NCBI GenBank assembly: GCA_963920705.1
Contig: OY987236.1
Coordinates: 5,318,190 to 5,382,189 of the forward strand
Source: Odiellus spinosus
Lineage: Eukaryota; Arthropoda; Arachnida; Opiliones; Phalangiidae
Length of the DNA stretch: 64,000 bases
Direction of reading: 5' to 3'
In this document: piece by piece, positions 37,401 through 49,400 of the stretch
Numbering within the stretch: the first letter of the stretch is position 1
Layout: every line of letters starts with the position of its first letter
The notes under the pieces: generated by a model
The model's database searches: none
The model's input: the letters and a program-made list of their open reading frames with translations, nothing else
Told to the model about the DNA's origin: nothing
Translations under genes and position numbers: made by a program

Positions 37401-40400
37401 AAATAGGGTGGGGAAGTCAATCTATGGTATCGTGAAAAGTTGGGAGAAGCGCGGGAAAAAAAAAATGATAAAAAAATTGTTTATTTTTCGTCTCTCCCAT
37501 GAATGCTATCTCCTTGTATCGTTCATCTCTGTTTGAATTTGCGACAATATTACGTAGCGCTACCCATCTATCTCTATCATATAAAAAATAATAATACAGA
37601 AATGAAACCTAGCTTCGCACGTGCTGAAACCTCGTGGTGATTTTGACCTTAACTTCGTAGTGGATAAAAATATTTTGGCGCGCCATGTCACGCGCTCTTT
37701 GATATCCCCGCGCGCGCCGGAAAATGTTATTCTCTCGCGCCATTTTACCCCCTCGTCCCTATCTATAGTACGTCTTAACCATAGTTTTCAGCGTGTACAA
37801 AGTTAGACAACCTGGAAAATCCAATATATTCTCAAATCACAATAGACAATGAGATGAGGTGACTATATTACTTTACACGCGCTGACATCCGCGACTGAAA
37901 CAAACTGTAGCTATAAAAGAAGGCATAAGGAAGAAAAAAAAAGGGCGGGAAACAGCACGCGCCTTTATCGATCCCTGGCCTCGCTCAAGTACTTTATAAA
38001 GGGAAAATCTTAATTTTGTTCAACACTAAAAGAAAAAATAAATAATTAATTTACTCGGAAAGTAGGCTTAACAATGATTCATGATGAGTTTTATTACAAA
38101 CCGTTAACTAATCTCTGGTCACTGAGCAAATGCACGAGAGTCTTAAGCCTATTTTAAAACGTTTTATTGTCGGAATAAAGCTCATGTGATTCGCCGGAGA
38201 CTCGTTAATGGCAAGATATCCAACTATCCATGGATCCTTATTAAGCCTACTTTTCGTGTAAGTTAAAAATTGATTTCTAATTTCATAATGGTTTTAAAAA
38301 ATTTCTACCAGTAAATTTTGCAAATCATTCTCCCTTTGCGATTCGGATTCAGTTTAAAAATGATATCAATTAGACTAAAATATGCTGCTAACAGTAACAA
38401 GCGTTAATAATTAAATCAGATGAAGAGACATAAAAACTATAATTTAAAATTATTAAACTTCCCAACACTTTTTCAAGTATCGCGGCTTTTAAATTATGCT
38501 CTAATTTAGAGATGAGTAAAAGTTATAGATAAAAATTAAAGTTGACCTAAGACTTGACCTTGAGGTCGAAACACACCATCCTAGGAAGGAAAAATAGCGT
38601 TACTGTTCACCCTTATCACTCCCTCCATACACTAGGAGCCTATAAGAAGAGCAGGGTACATAGGCCAAGTTATAGCTATATATGGTATTGGATGTACCAT
38701 GGGTTGGGGTTGGGGGGTAAGGCCCTTCCTTCCGCTCTTTGTGTTGGAAGGTGAGAGCGAGGTACACTGTCACTCCCTTTCTTCGCCCCTATCTTGCCAA
38801 TAGTCCATAGTAGTATACCCCTATATAGGAACACCGCACCGTCACCATGGAGAGTGAAGATATAGAGAAATAGAAGAAATAAGATCGTTCAATGCGTAGA
38901 AGGACAAAAAATACTATCAGGCCATGACAGGGACCATCTAATGGGGGTTAAAAAGTCAACTGACAGATATATTGGAAATTATTGAGGGTTGCCGCAAAAC
39001 TTTAAATTAACTGAAATTTTTAATGTTCGTCTTGACCTTATTATTAAGATCTAGATCACGCAGACCAAAATATTACGTTATAAGACATATGGTCATAGTT
39101 CAACTCACAGTAATAAAGTGATGGAACTAGATGTATGTTTTCTTGATTGTGAAAACATCTTAACATATACTGACCTTGGATTTTTGCTGTCAAGGTCATG
39201 GATATAATATTACGTTATGAATGTGCGATAGGGAAAATGTTCACAGATACGCAGTGAGGGACTGTTCACTTGATTGTGACGAAATCTTAACAGACCTTGA
39301 AAGTTCAATTCAAGGTCATAAGGATATAGATATTATCCTGGCATGAAAGGAACCTTCTAATTAGCGGCCTGAACTCGCGACTTAGTTATTTGTGAGGCTC
39401 TTAACGCTACTAATCGAATAAAAATAAACACGTTACTATTCTTCATTATCCCTTTAAAAGACATTGTGATTTTTTCTAGTGATTGTGACACAAATAGGCT
39501 ATCTAATGAAGTTAGTTTACAAATATAAGTTTTTTGAAATATGTACACCGATTGCGTAACTGATTACAGCCTTTGGCAATGTTAAATACGCACGTAATCA
39601 CATTAGTACAGTTAAAGCGGAATGATCACACGGACCAGCAAATGGGTACACATTAAATTAGGGCAACTACCATTTGAAATTTCTAAAAATATAAAGGACA
39701 CCCATGCACATTTAAAATCGTTTGATTTCCTCAACAATGGTCTATTCTTTATACCTTTATAAGTAACCTCGCCTCATTTCGTGGTACGTAAAAATCTAAA
39801 TAATTTAGTCTAATAATTAGCAAAACTAAATGTTTTGAATCAGATATTTGATCTGAATTTTAAGGAAGATCCCCCTTGAGATGTTTTTTAGTTTTTTTTT
39901 TTGACACAGTCATCTCTATGAAGGTTTTGAGGGTGATGCGAAAAAGGTGGTAGAAGGGGAGATGGTGGCAAAAAATAAATAAAATAAAGACGAACGACGC
40001 GTTTTCTACAGTGAAAGCTTTCAATGAAGAGACAGAAAAAAATTCCGTGGAAGAGCGCGTTCTAGAGATCAGAGAATTTCAGATCTAACGGCTTTAAGTT
40101 AAAAGGGAAAATAAAATAATAGAAAAACACCCCCACTTTAAGCCTTTGTTACGTTTTTAAGCCTTTGTCAGTGTTATGCAAATCAATACACATTTAGACT
40201 ACAAATAAGGATTAATTCAACCCAATCAATAACTTTCCCATTTATTTAAAAATACTTAATTTCAACATTTCACTACCCCTTTAAAAGAAGGTAGTAGGTG
40301 GGTAAGATCTTTTAAGGTTTTGCCAGATAAATCGCCTCATAAAATCAACTGCCCGAATCCTGACGCTTATACTAGAGACACGTTTTGGATTTTCAGTGAC

Positions 40401-43400
40401 TATATGATTTCCTACATTGTTTTAAATAAGCGAATCCCTACGCCGTACGTTTCTGTGTACTGAAAACTTAACCTGATCGTGACTATATTTCTCCCAACCC
40501 ATTTCTTTATATTTGAAAGCCAAGAGGCCTGAAGTTAACCCTTACGCATTTCTCGGGAAACAATATGGTAGAAAAAAAGTATCAAAACGCGTTCAAAATT
40601 TATCAATGTAAGAAAAATAGTTCGTTAGAATTTTTAAATATATAACCATTCACGGTACATGATTAATCACGCGAGCTTAAAGAGTAATCAAAAAGCCACC
40701 TTGACCAGTTAATTTGTAGATATTTAATTATAAATTAATAATAACGATAATAAAATGGACTTACCGAGCCGAAAATTATATTATTGTAGAAATTACCGGT
40801 AAAATATTCACTTTTACACTCGGAAAATATTTTTCTATCTGATTTTACGCTAAGCCTAATTTGAAACTAAAAATCGCAATTTTGGCGCGAACATTTCCAT
40901 GGTTAAACTCTGAACGAGCGCGCGCCTCGTAGGCGCGAGAATCTTTAATGGTGATTGGCCATTGTAGTGTAGATATTTAATTATAAATAAATAATAACGA
41001 TAATAAAATCACTTGCCGAGCCAAAAATTATATTATTGTAGCAATTACCGATAAAATAAATATCTTTAACACTCGGAAATGATCTTTCTGCCTGATTTTA
41101 CGCTAAGCCTAATTTGAAAGTAAAAACCGCGATTTTGGCGCGAAAATTTCCAAGGTTAAACTCTGAACGAGCGCGCGCCTCTATATGGCGCGAGAATCTT
41201 TAACGGTGATTGGCCATTGAATTGTTTTGAAATTTAAATAGAGAGTCGTTTTTTATGGATTTTGATGTATAAATAATTATATTTTGAACTAAAATATATT
41301 TGAAGATTTGATTTAAATTACTTGTTCTATTAATTAAGAAGAAAAACACATCTCTTGGTCCCTTTAAGTTATCCTGGACTTAATTTTACCCGATTTTATA
41401 AATCCCTAGCTTAACTAAGTTATACAGGCTCCATACGAACTCTGGATTGAATAATGGAGCTCTAACCATTTTGAGATAATTTCAACAGATAGCGGTAGAA
41501 AAACAATAATTTGAAAAGAAGATTTAAATCTTGACTTACCCATTGGTTGTAACCAATTTAATTCTAGAGCTAGTTAGATGTAGGAAGCATCCAGAGACGA
41601 ATATAATATGACGTTTGTCTTTAATCTTGCGAAATAATCGTTAATTGTCGAGGAAGTATCTACATCAGCGTCTAAAAATAAAATAATTAAGATTTAAAAA
41701 AAAAGCAAAATGAAATTACGAACAAAATTGTTAATAAAAATCTAATTATTAAAATATTCATACTCTAAACTATACCTAACACTAAACAGGACTACATGTT
41801 TAGTGCTAGTAAAATATACCCATAAAAACAAAATCCTTATATTTGTAACATTACGATTCCAAAATTTTAATCCTTAAGCCACGTTTTCAATCAATGTTTT
41901 TCGAGTTTTTTCATTTCGCTTTTCCAATAGAAGCTTAAATTAATTTAGATATCGGCTTCTCTGTCAATCGCAGCCTGTTATAAAGTGTGTTAAATGATAA
42001 GCTTGATATGAACTTGGATTAATTAATAGGTTCGGTATTAATTAATCCATGATATGAACGAAAGCTCGATTCTTGATTGAAAACGCGCCTTTACTTCCAG
42101 ACGGATTTAACACCGAAAAGTTAGAAACTACCGTTATACACCTTATAAAAAAAAAGGCGGGAAAAAATCAATTCCAAATATAGAACAATCTTCCCCTTTT
42201 GGCGGATATAGTTTTAAGCGGGTAATTTCTTGAAGCTTAAAAAAAAAAAAGTTCGCTTAGGGTGAAAATAATGTAGGTGGATATTATCAGATAAAAAAGT
42301 GCCAATGACACCTGAGGGAGATTTAACGCCGACTCACCCACCGTGTAGTGTATCACCCTTAATTTACAACGCTTACAAAGCGAGGCTTAGATCTAAAATC
42401 ACTTTAACTAATAGGAGATGATACCTTTACACCTAATGAAAACTCAATATGATACGGTTCACTGAATTTAAAGCAATTGCGTGAAAGGTTGTGGGAATGA
42501 ATAATAGTATGACGTCATTACGCGTTTCTCTTTATCCCTGCCTTTAACTATATTACTTCTAAAACTATGGATAAAATGTATAAAGTTGGTTCTAAGGTTT
42601 AAGGTATTTGAAACAAGTCCCACAACTCTAAAGAAAAAAAAGTATGACGTCATTATCTCTTTATCTCTGCCTTTATCTTTATTACATCTAAATCTATAGA
42701 TAAATTGTGCACAGCAACGTTTAAAAAGCATACCCGTATCTCTTTCTCCACGGCTTTACATCTATTACATCCTAAATTTGTGGATAGGTTGCTTCTACCG
42801 TTTAAATGAATTTGAAATTGAAGCAATTCTAATATAAAGTATAAGGTTTGAAAGTTACTTAAAAATTATAGTAGACTGCATTTCGCTTTCTTCCCAAACA
42901 TTTCTCTATTGCCTGATTTTAAGTTAGACGGATGAAAGAGCGAACGAACGAGAGGGAGAGATAAATTCTCTAATGGAAGATTTTTTTTACCTCCCTCTCC
43001 TCCAGCTTGGCTATCCACTTTGAGAAAAAGAAAAAAAAAAAAAAAAAAAAAAAAAAACATCTCCCTGGGAAGATGAAGATGAGAATGTTTTTTTCATCCG
43101 TTTTTTGTTAACCTTCCCGTTTCCCGATGAAATTAGGTGAAAAACGCGTTCCAACCCTAAAGCGTCAAACAAGATGGTTTGTTTTATACGCTACGATATT
43201 ATCTAAGATTTATTAAAGGGAGAATGAAGTGATTAAATTTTTTTGATTGATTTAAAATTGAAATATCTGACAGATAAGCGTAGTGTCGTAGGGATTTTTA
43301 ATTTAAGAGCAGTTCATTTAAAAGGTTAAAAGATGATTAAAATATAATTTATAATTTAAAATTGTTTTAAGTTTAATTACAAAGGTTGAATGATTTAGTA

Positions 43401-46400
43401 ATCTCAACGCGCAATATTATAAAATTAATATCTCCGTTATTATTCATAAATCCCACCCGTATCTTAATTTTAATTCATATTAGACTAATTATCTTTCAGA
43501 CTTCATTGAATATAATTTAAAACCATTTGGTATCAAATCTATGGCAATTAAAAGAGTGAATAATAGATTCCTTAGACTAATTAAAATAAATTAAAACAAT
43601 TTGACATCATGCTTGGACTTTTTTAACAAAAAGGTGTTAAACCTAGCTCCCCTATAGACCAATTAAATCAAATCTTATGTTTCCAATTTAAATATGTTAA
43701 GCCTAGCTTACTTAAATTGGATTTAATTAAAACAATTTGACATCAAATATAATGATAATTTGAAATAATGAGGATTTGAACTTAAAGGTATTAAACCTAA
43801 TTAAGGACAATTTGGTACCAAAGTAGATATTATGTTATTTTAAATTTTTTCAAAATCTAATTTAATTTTTATGAAGCTTTATTTAATATCTCACTCATAA
43901 AATCTCTAGCCCAGTATATAGACAATATATCTTTACAATATAACTATATAACCATAAGTTAACCTCACAAATTACCACTTTAAGTTTATAGCCCTTCTAC
44001 CATCAACTTGGGCTTGTTATATTACCACAATTACACCGAAAAGAGCTCTTACATATCACCCCGCGCGCCATGTACTTGAACAACGAAATTTGGCAGTCTT
44101 CTTGAAACCCCCTCTCCACTGGTTCCTGCAAACTATAGACACTTTTCTATAGAATATGCACACTTTCAATAAACGGCATATGGACTCCGCAACTGGGGTC
44201 TGGGGCCCCTTAAGAGTAATACAATTTTACAAGCATTAAAATGGGACACAATACGTAGAGAAATAGACACAAGAAGAAGCACATCATCCTTTTCAATTGT
44301 ACATCAAACAATCACCGACAGATTTGGTGTATGTCCTAAAACTTAAAGGTCACGTCTCATGTAAAATAACGGTTTTAGATAAGTTTTGTTTCAGACTAAT
44401 CTTAATTAGTTCTTTAAAATGATGTTAATTTCATCAAAATCGGGCAATAATTAACAAAGTTACGAAATTTCAAAGATGATGATTCAAAATTTTGATATAC
44501 CTCTGAATTGACGCATTCTTAAGAAAATGTCAAAACTATATAGGTAATTTTTGTACGATGTATCATAATTAACGATAATTTTCGTACGAAAGATAGTTGA
44601 CTTTCTTAATTAAGTACTTTTACAAAAAAGACGGCGCGAAAGCGATCTTATCACGTTACAAAACGCGCGAGATAGGCTCTATACCATAGCGAAATTACGC
44701 GACCATAGTTGATGACGTAATATTGCGGGGAATTTTCATTTTAACAAGAATGCGTCAACCCATAGGTTCAAAATTTTGAATATTACGAAGAATAGAAAGA
44801 AAAAATGGTGACAGTCAGACTTTAAACTAAAACTATAATATGATCTAATCAGATTTAAACATAAGACTTTCCCTTTAAACAAACAAATCACGCGGACCCC
44901 TATGTCAAATTTTCTCTTTTAAACCTACACCGTATCTATATATTCGGTTCTATAACAGCGTACACTTGTCGGGTGTAGTTTAGAGTTACACCAGGGTTAC
45001 ACTAGAATACAATGGAGAGTGATATTAGGCATTCGGGGGTTTTTGCGGGCAGATGGGCCTCGCTCGCGTGACGTATAACAAGGGTCCCATTGTACGAACG
45101 AAACGTTCCCTCCCGGCTGGTTACGTATGTTAGGGTGTTCTTTGGTACCGCCACCTGTTATTTAGAGTCCCTGTCTATTCGGATAACTAGAACCAATATG
45201 AAATATATCATTTTTAAGGTTAAAAGTCTACCGTTTTCTCTATTTCCCTTTACATTTATTTATTAAATCTAAATGTATCAACAAACTATAATTTGTCTAT
45301 GAAACTTGATTTAATACAGTTGAAGGCGAGTAGTGTTTATATAAATACATTTACTTACGGCATTTTGTCACCCTCCCCTAACATTTCGGCATTAAATCTT
45401 GTTGTTTTAATAAAATATAATTTATGAAATTCGATTTAGTACAGTTGAAGGAAATTATGGTGTTTTTAAAATGTTAGTCTTACCGCTTTCTTCTTTCTTC
45501 CCTTAACAATTCTGTATTAAATCTAGTTGTTTAAACAAAATATAAATTATCTATAAAATGAGATTTAACGCGGTTGAAGGCAAAATATGGTGTTTTAACA
45601 ATAATTTCCTGTCCCGCATTTGTCACCTTCCCCTAACATATCTATATTGTATTATTTTTCATGAACATATTATATTTACTGTAGTTTCACCCTAACCATT
45701 CAGCACGTACAAAGCTAGATTCATCTCTAACTCAAAACAAATCGTATGAAATAAACTAGGCCTTGGTTAAACCGTGATGAATCTAAAACAAATTGTAGGC
45801 CTAACTAAACTTCATTCGCGAGGAAATTTTCAAACTATTTTCACGATCCTATGAGATTTAACATTAAATATAAATACGCCATAAAGTTATTTTAATTCCA
45901 ACTTAGCTCGCGAATAGAATCGACTGCCAGGCTTGGTTGGAAACAATACAAAAAAAAAAAAACCCTCTTTGAATAAGGCTCTAAATATAGGCGTTTGACG
46001 CTTGGATGATTCCAACGTCAATTCCTAATGGATGCTGTCTATGTGTAAAAAGCCGACAAAGAGAGATAGACTAGAATTGAATTTACGATGTTAAACTATA
46101 GCTATTTATCAGACTAAATTGGTAGCGTTGTTATAACCTAGTAGGGTTGATTTTTGGTTCCTTCCTTGTTAAATAGGATTTCTTTTTATGAAATTATTCG
46201 CTTCCCCGAATGACATTGGGCCAGGATAGAAATGTTTTGTTCACATGCCCTCTTCTTTGTATTTTTTGGCCCCTGCGTTTCGGGGTTCGACTTTTAACAG
46301 TCGGGAACGCTTGTCAAACGCTCGCCTATGCGTGTTATTTTTGGGTAATGTTATACATTAGCTCAATTGAATATAATTTTTAGGTTTTTCTTTGTTTGTG

Positions 46401-49400
46401 AGGAAAAATTTGGTACTTTTTGGGTTAACTTCTGTATTCGGAATTAAAAATTTATAGGGCTCCGTCAACTTGGCCCCCCCGATAACCGAATCGAAATTCT
46501 CCATCCCTATAATTTTGCTCCCCTTTTGCTCTATTTTGCTCCGTTATTCATTAATTTTGCACCCCCGCCCCTTTATAGTTATTTAAATTTTAATTGGGGG
46601 GGCTAAGTTAACATTCAGCCCCCCCACTCCTAACCAATCCCCTTTTGATGGGGCCGCCAGATCCGCTTTGTTTTGCTCCGTTATGCTCCACAAAAACTAT
46701 ATTTTGCTCCCTCCCCCTAGCCGAGATAATTAATTTTTTATTGGGGGGGCCAAGATAACGGTTGCCCCCCCAGTCCACCAAACGCTTTTAAACTTGAAAT
46801 ATATATTCTCGCATTAATGCTCCAACGATTAGAACCGTTAGTACAATTTGCTCCATAAGCGTTAATGAGTTAATTATAGTTTAATTCGGGGGCCAGATTA
46901 ACAGTTAGCCCCCCCAAGTTCCCCGATTAGTCCCATATTCTAAAGTCATAAAGTATCCAAAATGCTCTGCTGAGCATTTCTTCAAAACATTTTGCTCCAT
47001 ACTTAATGCGAAGTTATTTAACTTTTAATTGGCGGGGCCAAAGTAACGTATGGCCCCCCCAAACTTCTTCGATGTAAAATAATAAAATAGCCATTATGTA
47101 GGCCTTAATTTGCTCCACCTAACTGCGCTAAAATAAAATTTTGCTCCATAATTAATAAGAAGTTATTTAATTTTTAATTGGCGGGGCCAAAGTAACGTTT
47201 GGCCCCCCCAAACTTCTTCGATGTAAAATAATAAAATAGCCATTATGTAGGCCTTAATTTGCTCCACCTAACTGCGCTAAAATAAAATTTTGCTCCATAC
47301 TTAATAAGAAGCTATTTAATTTTTAATTGGCGGGGCCAAAGTAACGTTTGGCCCCCCCAAACTTCTTCGATGTAAAATAATAAAATAGCCATTATGTAGG
47401 CCTTAATTTGCTCCACCTAACTGCGCTGAAATAAAATTTTGCTCCATACTTAATCAGAAGTTATTTAATTTTTAATTGAATTGTCCATATTTTCCATGTT
47501 TTTCAACGGATTTTCCAAAACTCTTGTTTTTTATATAGACCTATAGTTGCTCTTTCGATTGGTGTGGATTTTGTCTAAATCGCTTAAAAATCAAATGTTT
47601 TGTGTCCATTTGAATCCAATAATCTTTGATTTTCAGTGTTTTTGCTTAATTTTAACCCATTTTATATTTGTCACGTTTTGGCAATTTAGACACAATCAAA
47701 TTCATTCGAAAGAGCAAATAATGGACAGTCTAAATAATAAGAGTTTTCAAAAATCCGTTGAAAAACAAGAAAAATGTGGCCAATTCAAGAAATCATACAA
47801 TATCAAAATAGTCAAATTTCAGATTTTAAAAATTAGCATTTTGATATTAGATGTTTTTTGAATTGTCCATATTTTCCATGTTTTTCAACGGATTTTACAA
47901 AACTCTTGTTTTTTAGATAGACCAATATTTGCTCTTTCGATTGGGGTTAATTTTGTCTAAATCGCTTAAAATCAAATGTTTTGTGTCCATTTGAATCCAA
48001 TGATCTTTGATTTTTAAGCGTTTTTGCTTAATTTTAACCCATTTTATATTTATCACGTTTTGCAAATTTAGACAAAACAAAAGTCATTCGAAAGAGCAAA
48101 TAATGGACAGTCTAAATAATAAGAGTTTTCAAAAATCCGTTGAAAAACAAGAAAAATGTGGCCAATTCAAGAAATCATACAATATCAAAATAGTCAAATT
48201 TCAGATTTTAAAAATTAGCATTTTGATATTAGATGTTTTTTGAATTGTCCATATTTTCCATGTTTTTCAACGGATTTTCCAAAACTCTTGTTTTCAAGAT
48301 AGACCAATATTTGCTCTTCCGATTGGGGTTAATTTTGTCTAAATCGCTTAAAAATCAAATGTTTTGTGTCCATTTGAATCCAATAATCTTTGATTTTTAA
48401 GCGTTTTTGCTTAATTTTAACCCATTTTATATTTATCACGTTTTGGAAATTTAGACAAAACCAAAGTCATTCGAAAGAGCAATTAATGGACAGTCTAAAT
48501 AATAAGAGTTTTCAAAAATCCGTTGAAAAACAAGAAAAATATGGCCAATTCAAGAAATCATACAATATCAAAATAGTCAAATTTCAGATTTTAAAAATTC
48601 GCTTTTTGATATTAGATGTTTTTTAAATTGTCCAGCTTAAAAATCAAAGATTATTGGATTCAAATGGACACACAACATTTGATTTTTAAGCGATTTAGAA
48701 AAAATTAACACCAATCGAAAGAGCAAATATTTGTCTATCTAAAAAACAAGAGTTTTGGAAAATTCGTTGAAAAACATGGAAAATATGGCCAATTCAAAAA
48801 ACATCTAATATCAAAAAGCGAATTTTTAAAATCTGGAATTTGACTATTTTGATATTGTATGATTTCTTGAATTGGCCATATTTTTCTTGTTTCTCAACGG
48901 ATTTTTGAAAACTCTTATTATTTAGACTGTCTATTAGTTGCTCTTTCGAATGACTTTGGTTTTGTCTAAATTGCCAAAACGTGACAAATATAAAATTGGT
49001 TAAAATTAAGCAAAAACGCTTAAAAATCCAAGATTATTGGATTCAAATGGACACAAAACATTTGATTTTTAAGCGATTTAGACAAAATTAACCCCAATCG
49101 AAAGAGCAAATATTGGTCTATCTAAAAAACAAGAGTTTTGTAAAATCCGTTGAAAAACATGGAAAATATGGACAATTCAAAAAACATCTAATATCAAATT
49201 GCAAATTTTTAAAATCTAAAATTTGAATATTTTGATATTGTATGATTTCTTGAATTGGCCATATTTTTCTTGTTTTTCAACGGATTTTTGAAAACTCTTA
49301 TTATTTAGACTGTCCATTATTTGCTCTTTCGAATGAATTTGATTGTGTCTAAATTGCCAAAACGTGACAAATATAAAATGGGTTAAAATTAAGCAAAAAC

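Noticed and set aside
43027-43057. A-tract as the tail of a LINE, SINE or processed pseudogene
   Set aside because: No recognisable body upstream and no flanking target duplication.
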